Assembly (NCBI RefSeq): GCF_022024235.1
Contig: NZ_CP091799.1
Location: 7,501-71,500 of the forward strand
Reading direction: 5' to 3'
Origin: Segatella baroniae B14
Lineage (GTDB): Bacteria > Bacteroidota > Bacteroidia > Bacteroidales > Bacteroidaceae
DNA: 64,000 nt
Within the stretch, counting starts at the first letter, position 1. Every line of letters starts with the position of its first letter. The translations under genes were made by a program, and so were the position numbers. The notes below the pieces were generated by a model that was given only the letters and a program-made list of their open reading frames with translations, was not told where the DNA came from and did no database searches. Below are positions 43,133 to 52,617 of the stretch, in pieces.

Positions 43133-43423
43133 ATGTTTAAACGTCATCCACGTTCGCTCGAGGCGATTCTTCTTAATTTTATTCGTACTGAAGGTTTGGA
43201 AACTCCATTACTTCAGAAGCGTCTGATAGATAGTTGGCCTGTTGTTGTTGGTCCTTCTATTGCAGCATTGACCGGTGAGAAATATATCAAAAATCAAACT
43301 TTATTTGTAAAGATTTTAAGTCCTGCTTTGCGACAGGATCTCTCCATGATGCGTTCGAAATTAGTAGAGCGTTTAAATGCGGAAGTTCAAGCTCAGATTA
43401 TTACAGAAATCAGGTTTTATTAA
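43133..43423 (+). CDS. DUF721-family protein
   Basis: A 96-residue protein of the DciA/DUF721-like group, which includes relatives of the replicative helicase loader DciA and often sits beside recF. The SWPVVVGPSIAALT motif near residue 37 and the LFVKILSPALRQDLSMMRSK segment near 60 are typical. A longer frame opens at 43076, inside recF, but ATG 43133 is two bases after the recF stop and gives MFKRHPRSLE, so it is the start. It overlaps the convergent folate cyclo-ligase by four bases. A DNA-replication role is inferred. Confidence 0.75.
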   Translation: MFKRHPRSLEAILLNFIRTEGLETPLLQKRLIDSWPVVVGPSIAALTGEKYIKNQTLFVKILSPALRQDLSMMRSKLVERLNAEVQAQIITEIRFY

Positions 43424-43956
43424 TTGGTGATTATAGCATCCATGGGGATGTCATTCTTTTCAGTCGGTATTTGCTCTATCATTTGGAAATCAAAGCATAT
43501 ACCGATTTTTTTTGTAGCTGGAATTTTTTTTAAGAATCGGTCATAATATCCTTTTCCTCTTCCTAAACGATTGCCTTGATTATCAAAGGCTACTCCTGGT
43601 ACTATTATCACATCGATTGTAGAATAGTCTTCGAAAATTTTTCCGATGGGTTCTTGAATATGGTAGGAACCTACTTCCATATCTTTGCTGTTTGAGTATT
43701 CTCTCATTTCTATATTGGAATCATCAATTACTTTTGGAAGTATGATTTTTTTTCCTTTTTGCAAGAGTATGTCTATAAGGTCATGGGTGTCGACTTCGTC
43801 AGGAAGCGAATAGTATAGGCCAATTGTATTCGCTTTTTGTATTGTGGGTGAAAGAAATAATTTTTTTATAATAGGAAGCGACAGTTCCTTGAGTTGAGAC
43901 TCAGAGAACTGTCGTTTAATTTGCTTTATTTTCTTTCTGATTTCCTGTTTGTTCAT
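43420..43956 (-). CDS. 5-formyltetrahydrofolate cyclo-ligase
   Basis: Converts 5-formyl-THF to 5,10-methenyl-THF with ATP in the cytoplasm, recycling a folate side product. The 178-residue sequence has RKKIKQIKRQFSESQLKELS at the N-terminus, GLYYSLPDEVDTHDLI near residue 46, and the diagnostic GNRLGRGKGYYDRFL near 127. It follows the C-terminal protease gene after three bases and overlaps the recF-unit end by four bases. Low-complexity Ile/Lys richness is normal for the genome. Confidence 0.9.
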   Translation of the reverse strand: MNKQEIRKKIKQIKRQFSESQLKELSLPIIKKLFLSPTIQKANTIGLYYSLPDEVDTHDLIDILLQKGKKIILPKVIDDSNIEMREYSNSKDMEVGSYHIQEPIGKIFEDYSTIDVIIVPGVAFDNQGNRLGRGKGYYDRFLKKIPATKKIGICFDFQMIEQIPTEKNDIPMDAIITN

Positions 43957-43959
43957 CGA

Positions 43960-45636
43960 TTACTTTTTCCTTTTTTTGATGACTTTTTTAGAATGGTTTT
44001 GTGAGTTGGTTGCCGGGAGCTTAGGAAAAGCAGCGTGATTACTAAAAACCTGTAGTGCAGTTTTTACAACTGGGTCATTTTGATTAAGATATTCGTTCCA
44101 GGCTTCTTCATCAAGCATGTTGTAGATAATTCTACTGTTAATATATCTTTCGAGAAGAGCATGTGATTTTTTGATCATCAAGTTTCTTCTCTGTAGTCCG
44201 CGCTTATCCGCATAGATGACGAATTGTTGTACCGTATTCTGTTTTTTCAGGTAATCCGCCATTTCAGACATTTCCTTAAAATTATTCAATTTCAAGCGAT
44301 TGTTGTCCGTATATGTGAAAGCGTATTGTAGTATCAGTCCACTCATACTTGCTTGCTTTAAGTAAGAGGTTACTTCTGTAGTATCTTCTGGAACGAAAAT
44401 GTCAGGTGTGATACCACCTCCGCCATATACGATTCGGCCTATACTGGTGTGATATGCCGGCCCCGTATGCTTAATACTGTCTTTTGAGAAGAATTCGCCA
44501 TGCTGATACCTGGTCAGTAAATCCTGCTCATAATTTGTTCCCTCGCCTAAAGTATATGGTTTTTGAATACATCTACCAGAAGGTGTATAATAGCGAGCTA
44601 TAGTTAAACGTATCAAACTACCGTCGTTAAAAGCAAGCTGTTGTTGTACTAGGCCTTTTCCGAAAGAGCGTCTTCCTATAATTGTAGCACGATCGTTATC
44701 TTGCATAGCTCCAGCGAAAATTTCAGCAGCAGAAGCACTCGCCTCGTTGATTAATACTACAAGCGGTATATTTTGGTAGCTTCCGTTTCCGTTGCTCTTG
44801 TAATCTTGTCTTCTACTATGTCTACCTTGCGTATAAACAATCAGCTTATTTTTTGGTAAAAATTCATTTGCTATTTGTGTGGCAGATGTAAGATAACCGC
44901 CTGTATTATCTCGCAAATCGATGATTAAGTTACTAAAGCCTTCTTGCGAAAGTTTGGCCAATGAAATCAGGAGTTCTGGATAGGTCGTTTCGGAGAAGTT
45001 CTTGATTCTGATGTAACCAGTAGTCTCATTGATCATGTATGTTGCAGAAATGCTTTTTTGTGGTATTTCTCCTCTAGTAACCGTAAAGTTCTTAACTTCC
45101 TTGGTACCATATCTTACGACACCGATCTGTACCTTTGTATCTTTAGGCCCTTTTAATCTGCGTTGTGCTTCATCGTTAGTAACCATTTTACCAACGAATT
45201 TTTTTCCATCTACAGTTACGATTTTATCACCAGCTAATATTCCGGCTCTTTCTGCAGGTCCATTATGTATTACATTTTGCACGTGGATGGTATCTTCTCG
45301 AATTACAAATTCGATACCTACTCCAGAGAAAGACCCTTTAAGGTCATCCTCTGCTTGTTTTGCATCTTTAGCATTAATATAGACAGAGTGTGGATCTAAG
45401 TTTGCCAGAATCTGTGGAATAGATTTATCCACGAGGGAGTCAATATTTACTTCGTCCACATATTGATCATCAATGATATGAAGCAAATTATTCAAGCGAT
45501 TACTACCTGAATTTATAATATTCAGTCTGTTACCTGAAAAATGATTTGTAAAAAAAGAACCGATAAGAATACCGATGACTATACATAGAGCCATCAGCAA
45601 GGGTGTATATCGGTTATGTTTGTTAGAATTTGTCAT
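43960..45636 (-). CDS. S41 C-terminal processing protease (CtpA/Prc type)
   Basis: A 558-residue periplasmic serine protease with an N-terminal membrane anchor (about residues 12-33). A PDZ domain spans about 95-185 (DDLKGSFSGVGIEFVIRED and GILAGDKIVTVDGK) and the S41 protease core follows. The catalytic Ser is in EASASAAEIFAGAMQ and the Lys, four codons after the GRRS start, in GRRSFGKGLVQQQ. Such proteases trim envelope proteins. The C-terminus ends in a lysine-rich tail. It overlaps the dCMP deaminase gene by four bases. Confidence 0.9.
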   Translation of the reverse strand: MTNSNKHNRYTPLLMALCIVIGILIGSFFTNHFSGNRLNIINSGSNRLNNLLHIIDDQYVDEVNIDSLVDKSIPQILANLDPHSVYINAKDAKQAEDDLKGSFSGVGIEFVIREDTIHVQNVIHNGPAERAGILAGDKIVTVDGKKFVGKMVTNDEAQRRLKGPKDTKVQIGVVRYGTKEVKNFTVTRGEIPQKSISATYMINETTGYIRIKNFSETTYPELLISLAKLSQEGFSNLIIDLRDNTGGYLTSATQIANEFLPKNKLIVYTQGRHSRRQDYKSNGNGSYQNIPLVVLINEASASAAEIFAGAMQDNDRATIIGRRSFGKGLVQQQLAFNDGSLIRLTIARYYTPSGRCIQKPYTLGEGTNYEQDLLTRYQHGEFFSKDSIKHTGPAYHTSIGRIVYGGGGITPDIFVPEDTTEVTSYLKQASMSGLILQYAFTYTDNNRLKLNNFKEMSEMADYLKKQNTVQQFVIYADKRGLQRRNLMIKKSHALLERYINSRIIYNMLDEEAWNEYLNQNDPVVKTALQVFSNHAAFPKLPATNSQNHSKKVIKKRKK

Positions 45637-46067
45637 TTATCGTCCGGATTAAGATATTCTACCTCTATTTTTGCCCTTTTCAGAAGATTTATACCATCTT
45701 CAAGCCTGTATTTTTCAGCATAAACTACTCGTTTAATACCAGCTTGAATTATTAATTTTGCACATTCAATGCAAGGAGAAGCAGTAACATAAAGCGTACT
45801 GCCATCACTATTATTACTGCTTCTAGCAAGTTTTGTGATAGCGTTTGCTTCTGCGTGAAGAACGTATGGTTTAGTTACATCGTTATCATCTTCACATATA
45901 TTTTCGAATCCACTAGGTGTACCGTTGTATCCATCGCTGATAATCATTTTATCTTTAACTACTAATGCGCCGACTTTACGTCTTTTGCAATAGCTGTTTT
46001 CAGCCCAAATGCGTGCCATACGTAGGTATCGCAAGTCTAGTTGGTGTTTTTTTTCTTCTGAGGTCAT
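45633..46067 (-). CDS. dCMP/cytidine-type deaminase (ComEB-like)
   Basis: A zinc-dependent deaminase, probably of dCMP, supplying dUMP for dTMP synthesis. It has the zinc motif HAEANAI near residue 72 and ASPCIECAKL near 99, with GALVVKDKMIISDGYNGTPS near 34 as in Bacteroidota dCMP deaminases. The frame begins at ATG 46094, but that overlaps the peptidase gene end; ATG 46067 gives 144 residues and is my choice, the longer form remaining possible. It is followed by the S41 protease gene with a four-base overlap. Confidence 0.82.
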   Translation of the reverse strand: MTSEEKKHQLDLRYLRMARIWAENSYCKRRKVGALVVKDKMIISDGYNGTPSGFENICEDDNDVTKPYVLHAEANAITKLARSSNNSDGSTLYVTASPCIECAKLIIQAGIKRVVYAEKYRLEDGINLLKRAKIEVEYLNPDDK

Positions 46068-46074
46068 GGTGTTA

Positions 46075-48156
46075 CTATGATTTGATAATTCCATTACGTT
46101 TGAGTAGAGCGTCTATAGTAGGTTCTTGTCCACGGAAACGTTTATACAGTGTCATCGGATGTTCTGTTCCACCTTTTGATAAGATATTGTCTCTGAATCG
46201 TTGTGCAGTTTCCTGATTGAAAATACCGTTTGCTTTAAATACGCTGAAGGCGTCAGCATCGAGTACTTCAGCCCATTTGTAGCTGTAATAGCCTGCTGCA
46301 TATCCACCAGCCATAATATGTCCAAATTGTACTGTCATACAGGTGTTTGGCAATTGTTTAGTAATTATAGCCTTTTCCCAAGCCTTTTTCTCGAATGGTA
46401 TAATATCTTCATCGAAAGCTTCTTTTTTAGTATAATAGGCCATATCGAGAAGGCCGAAACTTACTTGTCTTAGACAGCCATAAGCCGCTAAGAAATTACG
46501 GCTTTTGACGATTCGTTCAATGAGATCGTCAGGTATAGGTTCTCCTGTTTCATAGTGGAAAGCGAATGTTCGTAAGAAATCCTTTTCAATGGCATAGTTT
46601 TCCATGAATTGTGAAGGTAGTTCTACGAAATCCCACCATACATTTGTGCCAGACAAACTTTCAAATCGGGTGTTGGCAAACATACCATGTAGAGAATGTC
46701 CAAATTCATGCAAGAATGTTTCTACTTCAGAGAGTGTCAGTAAGGCTGGCTTTTCTGCAGTAGGTTTGGTCAGGTTAGTAACTACGCTTACGTGTGGTCT
46801 GCTGTTTTCGCCCTTTTTGGTAATCCATTGACCTTTAAATTCGGTCATCCAAGCACCTCCCTGTTTACCCTTACGTGGATAAAAATCTGCGTAAAGTACA
46901 GCCAGATAGCTGCCATCTTTGTCGAATACTTCGTATGCTTTTACGTCAGGATGGTACACCTGAATATCTTTATTCTCTTTAAACGTAATTCCATATAATT
47001 TGGTAGCTAAGCCGAATACCCCTTTGATAACTTTAGATAGTTCAAAGTATGGGCGAAGCATTTCTGCGTCCAAATTATATTTTTCCATTTGCAGTTTATG
47101 CGAGTAATAGCTGAAGTCCCAAGGTTCGAGTTCGAAATCTTTTCCTTCTAATTTTTGGGCTTCTTGCTTGATACTCTCTACTTCTTGCAGAGCAGTTGGC
47201 TTGTAGGCTTCGATGAGATCGTTCAGCAATTTGTATACATGATCAGCATTACTTGCCATACGGTGTTTTAGCACATAGTCTGCATAGGTTTCGTGGCCTA
47301 ACAATTGTGCAATTTCTCTTCTTAGGTTGATGAGACGCTTGCAGATATCTAAATTATTTTCTTTATTATCATGTGTGCATAGCGTATTGCGTGCCATGTA
47401 CATTTGTTTTCTCAATTCTCTTTGAGTTGAGTATGTCATAAAAGGAGAATAGCTTGGATAGTCGAGAGTAAATATCCAACCATCTTTTTCTTTCTCTTTG
47501 GCACAAAGAGCTGCTGCTTCTTTTGCGCTATCAGGTAGACCTTCCAATTGCTTTTCGTCAGTAATGTGAAGTTCGAAAGCCTTGGTGTCTTTAAGTAAAT
47601 TTTGTGAGAATTGTAACGTAAGTATGCTTGATTCTTCAGTCAGTTTTCGGAGTTTTTCTTTGCCTTTTTCATCCAGTAGAGCTCCGCTTCTAACAAATCC
47701 GTCATAGCTATTATTCAGTAGCATCTGTTCTTCTGGTGTAAGTTCACGATGGTTTTCGTATACTTTTCTTACACGTTCAAACAATTTTGGATTAAGACTT
47801 ACATCGTTGGCATGCTTCGTAAGAATAGGACTCATTTTTTGTGCTAGTGCGTCCAATTCATCATTTGTCTCTGCGCTTAACATGCACGAGAACACATTAG
47901 AAACACGATCTAACAGGTCATAATAATGTGGGCCTTTTTCATCATCCTCATGAACTATCGTATTATCAAATGTTGGTTCATCAGGATTATTAATAATTTT
48001 ATCGATTTCCTCGTTATCCCTTTTGATACCTTCCATGAATGCTTCTTCGTAATCTTCTAACGCAATTTGGTTAAAAGGTACGGTGTCATGAGGGGTGTTA
48101 TAAGGGTGAAAAAAAGGATTGATATGTTTGCTATTTTCTTTTATATTTTCATTCAT
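46075..48156 (-). CDS. M3-family metallopeptidase (peptidyl-dipeptidase/oligopeptidase A type)
   Basis: A 693-residue zinc peptidase degrading peptides. The zinc motif HEFGHSLHG (HExxH) lies near residue 470, followed by the distal Glu region VELPSQFMENYA. N-terminal helical sequence (HINPFFHPYNTPHDTVPFNQ) is the family's. The frame is open to 48222 and would add a hydrophobic lead, but the -7 box at 48188..48181 puts the transcript start near 48174, so ATG 48156 (MNENIKEN) is used and no signal peptide remains: a cytoplasmic enzyme is likely. Confidence 0.87.
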   Translation of the reverse strand: MNENIKENSKHINPFFHPYNTPHDTVPFNQIALEDYEEAFMEGIKRDNEEIDKIINNPDEPTFDNTIVHEDDEKGPHYYDLLDRVSNVFSCMLSAETNDELDALAQKMSPILTKHANDVSLNPKLFERVRKVYENHRELTPEEQMLLNNSYDGFVRSGALLDEKGKEKLRKLTEESSILTLQFSQNLLKDTKAFELHITDEKQLEGLPDSAKEAAALCAKEKEKDGWIFTLDYPSYSPFMTYSTQRELRKQMYMARNTLCTHDNKENNLDICKRLINLRREIAQLLGHETYADYVLKHRMASNADHVYKLLNDLIEAYKPTALQEVESIKQEAQKLEGKDFELEPWDFSYYSHKLQMEKYNLDAEMLRPYFELSKVIKGVFGLATKLYGITFKENKDIQVYHPDVKAYEVFDKDGSYLAVLYADFYPRKGKQGGAWMTEFKGQWITKKGENSRPHVSVVTNLTKPTAEKPALLTLSEVETFLHEFGHSLHGMFANTRFESLSGTNVWWDFVELPSQFMENYAIEKDFLRTFAFHYETGEPIPDDLIERIVKSRNFLAAYGCLRQVSFGLLDMAYYTKKEAFDEDIIPFEKKAWEKAIITKQLPNTCMTVQFGHIMAGGYAAGYYSYKWAEVLDADAFSVFKANGIFNQETAQRFRDNILSKGGTEHPMTLYKRFRGQEPTIDALLKRNGIIKS

Positions 48157-48180
48157 ACTATGCTTTTCTATAATTCCTTG

Positions 48181-48188
48181 CAAAGATA
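48181..48188 (-). promoter_or_regulatory. -7 box of the M3 peptidase run
   Basis: TATCTTTG on minus (48188..48181), followed by C; TTTG at 48209..48206 is a -33 box with a shorter spacer (17). It separates the M3-dCMP deaminase-S41-cyclo-ligase run from the upstream crp operon. Confidence 0.65.
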
Positions 48189-48237
48189 ATAAAAATAATA
48201 AAAGACAAAGCCTGATTATCAAAGAATTTAACTATTG

Positions 48238-48909
48238 TTACATCAGTAATTTTTCCAATGCGGGTATAAATATTCTTCCTCGATATAATGTCAGTCTTTG
48301 GGCATCTTGCATATTGTTTAATGCTCTTGACACATCTAGTCTACTGTCATTTACTTCGAGTGCCAGTTGGTTCATTTTGATATAGAAGGTTTTTGGACCG
48401 GCAGGGTATATACAGTGCTCTTCAAAGAAGCGTGTTATTTTGTCTTCGAGTGTTTGTGGAACTTTTTTCCATGGGCGGTGTTCGTAGCGTTGGTTCTCCA
48501 TGGAAAGTAGATTTAATATATTGATTCGGAATATGACAAATTGATCACTAAGTCGTAAAACTTCTTTTTTATCTAGGCTGAAGAGTTTGCAATCTTCTAA
48601 TGCCTTATAAGTACGTGTATATCGCTGGTGTAATCCGAATAGGCGGTTAGCCTGTATCACAGATGGCCCTTCTGAAATTTCTGTAACGTAGTAACTTCCA
48701 TCGTCAGAAACCGTTTTAATTTCAACTTTTCCATTTAAAATGAAAAATAATTCATGGCATGGATCACCTTCTTTTACAATATCTTTTCCTGCTCGTATTG
48801 TTGAAAAATTGAATCTTGTATGTGCTACAATAAGTGAGATGTCATTTTTACTAATACCAAGAAAGAGAGGGAGTTGTAAGAGATTATTATATATTTGTAG
48901 CTCTTTCAT
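48238..48909 (-). CDS. Crp/Fnr-family transcriptional regulator
   Basis: A 223-residue regulator. An N-terminal cyclic-nucleotide-binding fold spans about residues 10-120, with GDPCHELFFILNGKVEI near residue 47. The C-terminal winged helix-turn-helix holds LALEVNDSRLDVSRALNNMQ near 187. There is no obvious iron-sulfur cysteine set, and key cAMP-binding residues are not recognisable, so the signal is unknown. It begins three bases after apbE and is the last gene of the DUF4199-led run, where the target genes could lie. Confidence 0.82.
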   Translation of the reverse strand: MKELQIYNNLLQLPLFLGISKNDISLIVAHTRFNFSTIRAGKDIVKEGDPCHELFFILNGKVEIKTVSDDGSYYVTEISEGPSVIQANRLFGLHQRYTRTYKALEDCKLFSLDKKEVLRLSDQFVIFRINILNLLSMENQRYEHRPWKKVPQTLEDKITRFFEEHCIYPAGPKTFYIKMNQLALEVNDSRLDVSRALNNMQDAQRLTLYRGRIFIPALEKLLM

Positions 48910-48912
48910 GTT

Positions 48913-49935
48913 CTAGTTTACTATCTTTTTTCTTAATTTTGGAGAATACCAAACGGCATTTTTTCCATTTTGATCCGCGTAGATAAAGTATGCCATGAGT
49001 TCAGGGTGTTTTGCTAATATTTTTTTTGCTCCATCTAATCCAGTTACCATAAAGGCAGTAGCATATGCATCTGCTGTTGCACAATTGTCAGCAAAAACGG
49101 TTGAAGAGAGGATATTATGTTGTACAGGATAGCCCGTTTTGGGATCTATGGTGTGAGCATATTTCTTGCCATTCTTATAATAATATTTGCGATAATTACC
49201 GCTAGTTGCCATAGCTTTGTTGGTAACATTTAATATGGTCTGTATCTCTTGCTGATTGTTTAAAGAGTCGTCTACAGGTTTGGTTACACCTATTTTCCAA
49301 GGTACTCTTTTTTCATTCAGGCCATAGGTTACGATTTCTCCACCTATTTCAATCATAAAATTCTTAATTCCTTTTTGTCTTAAGAACTTGGCTACTACGT
49401 CACTTCCAAATCCTTTCGCAATGGCCGAACAGTCAAGCATCGTATTTGGGTTTTGCTTGATAATATGTTTTTTTTCCATTTTGATTTTTTGGTAGCCCAC
49501 AATATTTCTTAAACTGTCAACAACAGCTTTGGATGGTTCTTTTCCTGTTTTGAATCCAAACCCCCAGGTGTTAACCATTGGGGCTACGGTCATGTCAAAT
49601 GCGCCATCTGTCTCTTTGGCTATATTCTCGCCTAGAGTGAAAACTTCTGCAAACATATCATCGACTTTTACATCTTTACCTTGATTTATCTTAGAGATAG
49701 TAGATGTCTTGTTGAAGGTAGATAAAGACTCATCTACTTTTTTAAGTTCTCCTTCTATCTCGGTTTGCAGGTCATTATCAGACTGATAAGTTATATTATA
49801 TATGGTTCCGAAAATAAATCCGGTATTATGTTGAAAGGGAATCGTTTTTTGCTGACGAACGATAACTATAATGATGGCTGTCAGTACAAGTAATGCCCCT
49901 ATTTGCCATGCTGTTTTCTTGGGTGTGATTTCCAT
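48913..49935 (-). CDS. apbE: FAD:protein FMN transferase
   Basis: Attaches FMN to Thr residues in periplasmic proteins such as NqrC/RnfG. The 340-residue enzyme has an N-terminal anchor or signal (about residues 10-25) and the motifs MLDCSAIAKGFGSDVV near residue 170, MATSGNYRKYY near 240, and YAHTIDPKTGYPVQ near 258, which hold the metal and FAD site. No nqr or rnf genes are in the window. It is 11 bases downstream of the DUF6048 gene. Confidence 0.92.
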   Translation of the reverse strand: MEITPKKTAWQIGALLVLTAIIIVIVRQQKTIPFQHNTGFIFGTIYNITYQSDNDLQTEIEGELKKVDESLSTFNKTSTISKINQGKDVKVDDMFAEVFTLGENIAKETDGAFDMTVAPMVNTWGFGFKTGKEPSKAVVDSLRNIVGYQKIKMEKKHIIKQNPNTMLDCSAIAKGFGSDVVAKFLRQKGIKNFMIEIGGEIVTYGLNEKRVPWKIGVTKPVDDSLNNQQEIQTILNVTNKAMATSGNYRKYYYKNGKKYAHTIDPKTGYPVQHNILSSTVFADNCATADAYATAFMVTGLDGAKKILAKHPELMAYFIYADQNGKNAVWYSPKLRKKIVN

Positions 49936-49946
49936 TTGTTTTCTTT

Positions 49947-50639
49947 TTAAAATTCTAGGATTACGTTAAATGTTCCTCCTAAATGTGAACCTTCATTTCG
50001 TCCGAATCCGGGTGCATACCAACTGTTACCGATAGCTCCCTCAGAGTGGATTAGTCTTCTTTTGTATCGTACACTCCATCCTAAATGTAGCGGACCAGCT
50101 ATCTTAGCGTCTACACCAAGTCCAAGTTCGAGCCAGTGCATATTTGCTTTTTCGCCTGTGTAGCTGAAGTCCACTTGGTCTTTCCATACGGGGTCTGTAA
50201 CCGTAGTATTGATGATATCATATTTATAGGATGTAAAAGCATATCTAACTCCTCCGTAGAGTCGGTAGATATCGTGCTTATTTTTTAATAAATTAAAGTC
50301 GATACCGATTCTTCCGTAAGGGGCTTTCGTCTTAAAGGTATTGTTAGTCGTTTCGTCTGTCGTGTTGGCTTTTCCATATCCAAGCTCAAGTATAGGAAAG
50401 TATTTGTCTTTCAGATTGATGCGCACGGCAGCTTCGTATTGCCCATAGTCGCCAAATGCAAGTTGGGCAACACCCACAAGATCAACAGATACTGCTATAT
50501 TTTTAAATAGAGCAGTTGTATCCTTTTCTACTTTTGGAATAACTTTTCCTCTTGGTTGCGCCTGTATACTCAGCGTGCATAGAAGCAGCAAACTAGTCAA
50601 GATCTTTGAAATAGATATAGAAGTGTGGGGTTGTTGCAT
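49947..50639 (-). CDS. DUF6048-like outer membrane protein
   Basis: A 230-residue exported protein with a signal peptide of about 28 residues (LTSLLLLCTLSIQAQPRGKV at the cleavage side). The body is rich in amphipathic strands ending in GGTFNVILEF, with the typical final aromatic residue, so an outer-membrane barrel is likely. Homologues beside GT2 and lipoprotein genes in Bacteroidales carry the DUF6048 label; function is unknown. Its first 47 bases overlap the upstream lipoprotein gene. Confidence 0.65.
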   Translation of the reverse strand: MQQPHTSISISKILTSLLLLCTLSIQAQPRGKVIPKVEKDTTALFKNIAVSVDLVGVAQLAFGDYGQYEAAVRINLKDKYFPILELGYGKANTTDETTNNTFKTKAPYGRIGIDFNLLKNKHDIYRLYGGVRYAFTSYKYDIINTTVTDPVWKDQVDFSYTGEKANMHWLELGLGVDAKIAGPLHLGWSVRYKRRLIHSEGAIGNSWYAPGFGRNEGSHLGGTFNVILEF

Positions 50640-51075
50640 CGTAGTTTACTTCCTTTTTGTTAATTCGAATAGAATCGAGTGCGTTGGTTGTATAGTCAAC
50701 CTTCGTTATGGTGTGAAAATAAGCAGGTGGACAGTCTACTGTTTCAAAGTGCGGCTGATTGGTCTTACTTATCGTCACCGTATCGAGATAAGTCTGGTGA
50801 TCTAAACTCTTTACTTCAAAGATAAGGATATCCTGATCTCTCGTATAGCTCATAGCCACCAGGCAACTATCAACATTGGCTTTTGATTGAAAAACCGTAT
50901 CTCTTTGGTTGTTTTGGTCTACTGTCCAAATGGTCAGCGTGTCTTTCAGGGTATCTACATATCCTGCCAGTTTATAGTTTGTATAAACTGTATTATTCAG
51001 TGGATAGTCGATACTGCTGGAGCATGCTACCATTGTGAGGAGAAGTACAAATAAAACGGGAATTATTTTTCGCAT
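50593..51075 (-). CDS. DUF6452-like lipoprotein
   Basis: A 160-residue predicted lipoprotein: signal MRKIIPVLFVLLLTMVAC, lipid Cys18, then an Ig-like beta region (SIDYPLNNTVYTNYKLAGYV). The frame is open to 51360, but that part is the shadow of the glycosyltransferase gene; ATG 51075 gives a proper signal and a 13-base overlap with that gene. The pairing with a DUF6048 protein suggests one function in the envelope; the family label is from memory and tentative. Confidence 0.68.
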   Translation of the reverse strand: MRKIIPVLFVLLLTMVACSSSIDYPLNNTVYTNYKLAGYVDTLKDTLTIWTVDQNNQRDTVFQSKANVDSCLVAMSYTRDQDILIFEVKSLDHQTYLDTVTISKTNQPHFETVDCPPAYFHTITKVDYTTNALDSIRINKKEVNYDATTPHFYIYFKDLD

Positions 51076-52025
51076 CTTATTTCTTTTTCTATCTGATAAT
51101 CGTTTCGGCGAGGCGAATTTCTGCTTACTAAGTCTCCTATAAAACCAGTAAGGAAGAGTTGTGTTCCTATCATCATGGTAGTAAGGAAGATATAGAAGTA
51201 AGGCGATTCTGTAACCAAATGACCATAGTTGCCATGGGATAGTTCGATAATCTTGCCAATACCCATTCCTATCAAAGCTAAGAAGCTGATAAAGAAGACG
51301 ATAGAGCCTAAAAAGCCAAATACGTGCATTGGCTTTTTGCCGAAATTGCTCAAGAACCATAAGGTGAGCAAGTCGAGATAGCCATTGAAAAATCGGTTAA
51401 TGCCAAATTTGCTTGAACCGTATTTTCTTGCTTGATGGTGTACTATCTTTTCTCCAATCTTGTCAAAACCAGCATTTTTTGCAAGATATGGGATATAACG
51501 ATGCATCTCACCATACACCTCTATGTTTTTGACAACCTCCTTGCGATAAGCCTTTAGACCACAGTTAAAGTCGTGGAGATTATGTATACCGCTGATTTTT
51601 CTGGCAGTAGCATTAAACAGTTTGGTAGGTATAGTCTTGGTAAGTGGATCATATCGTTTCTGCTTATAACCTGATACTAAATCATAATGATCTACAGTAA
51701 TCATTTTATAAAGTTCAGGAATTTCGTCAGGTGAGTCTTGTAAGTCTGCATCCATAGTTATGATGACATCACCTTTAGCCTCTTTGAATCCACAATATAG
51801 AGCTGGGCTCTTACCGTAATTACGACGGAATTTGATACCCTTTACATTTTCGTCTTTTTGGCTCAGTTCTTCAATAACATCCCAGGAGCGGTCTGTAGAA
51901 CCGTCATTGACAAAAATAATTTCGTAAGTAAAATTATTTGCTGTCATCACGCGTTTAATCCATGCGTGGAGTTCTGGTAATGATTCTTCCTCATTGTAGA
52001 GAGGAACGATAACTGAAATATTCAT
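51063..52025 (-). CDS. family 2 glycosyltransferase with C-terminal membrane helices
   Basis: A 320-residue GT2 enzyme of the polyprenyl-phosphate glycosyltransferase (DPM1/GtrB/ArnC-like) kind. The N-terminal catalytic domain begins ISVIVPLYNEEESLPELHAW and has the metal DxD in ITMDADLQDSPDE near residue 90; two to three helices follow from about residue 235. It would move a sugar from a nucleotide donor to undecaprenyl phosphate. A DUF4199 protein is immediately upstream, as often in Bacteroidota. The sugar is unknown. Confidence 0.88.
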   Translation of the reverse strand: MNISVIVPLYNEEESLPELHAWIKRVMTANNFTYEIIFVNDGSTDRSWDVIEELSQKDENVKGIKFRRNYGKSPALYCGFKEAKGDVIITMDADLQDSPDEIPELYKMITVDHYDLVSGYKQKRYDPLTKTIPTKLFNATARKISGIHNLHDFNCGLKAYRKEVVKNIEVYGEMHRYIPYLAKNAGFDKIGEKIVHHQARKYGSSKFGINRFFNGYLDLLTLWFLSNFGKKPMHVFGFLGSIVFFISFLALIGMGIGKIIELSHGNYGHLVTESPYFYIFLTTMMIGTQLFLTGFIGDLVSRNSPRRNDYQIEKEIRCEK

Positions 52026-52056
52026 ATGATAATATTATTTTAATTCTTCTATTTTG

Positions 52057-52587
52057 TTATTTTTTTGTTCTTTTCATCAGCAGTGCGATGATAGGGCTGG
52101 TAATACATCCAAATATGAGTTCGTATATCATAAATAGCGAAGCCCATGCTGCAGAAGACATCATAGTTAGAGCTTCTCCCATATTTTTAATCTCCTGAGC
52201 TGATATTCCTTGTTGCTTGTAGTATTCGCTTGCGATTTTAACGGATTCATTGATTTGGGTCATAAATCCTACTGTGTCTCCCCATTCGAAATATGCAAAT
52301 TGCACAACGGTTAGAATTAGGGTAGCATAGAAATATGTTTCCATTGCATAAAACCAAGCTCGTCTAAATGAAATGAGCCCATCCAGTGCTTTATCGCGGA
52401 AGAGTTTAAGCGTATAGCTTACCACGAAGGGGGTGGATATTGCAAAAATGAAAGATATTAAACTGAGGCTAGGCCATTTGTGGGCTAGCATGGCTCCAAT
52501 AAAAGACGCTATCCAGACTAAGGATAGGAAAAAACCATCCTGACGGGCAAATGCTCTAGTCTGTTGTATTATTTGTTGGGTAATCAT
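52057..52587 (-). CDS. DUF4199-family membrane protein
   Basis: A 176-residue membrane protein with four helices. It carries the DUF4199 layout: ARQDGFFLSLVWIASFIGAM at the N-terminus and a long amphipathic stretch between helices 3 and 4 (SEYYKQQGISAQEIKNMGEA). It is commonly paired with a GT2 glycosyltransferase, as here, 31 bases upstream of it. Function is unknown. It leads the six-gene DUF4199-GT2-lipoprotein-DUF6048-apbE-crp run and has its own -7 box. Confidence 0.75.
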   Translation of the reverse strand: MITQQIIQQTRAFARQDGFFLSLVWIASFIGAMLAHKWPSLSLISFIFAISTPFVVSYTLKLFRDKALDGLISFRRAWFYAMETYFYATLILTVVQFAYFEWGDTVGFMTQINESVKIASEYYKQQGISAQEIKNMGEALTMMSSAAWASLFMIYELIFGCITSPIIALLMKRTKK

Positions 52588-52609
52588 TATACTTTCCTTT
52601 TTTAATATG

Positions 52610-52617
52610 CAAAAATA
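52610..52617 (-). promoter_or_regulatory. -7 box of the DUF4199 to crp run
   Basis: TATTTTTG on minus (52617..52610) followed by CATA, 22 bases before the start. Confidence 0.55.

Noticed and set aside
51076..51360. Long N-terminal extension of the DUF6452-like lipoprotein
   Set aside because: It overlaps the GT2 gene in another frame; ATG 51075 yields a clean lipoprotein signal.
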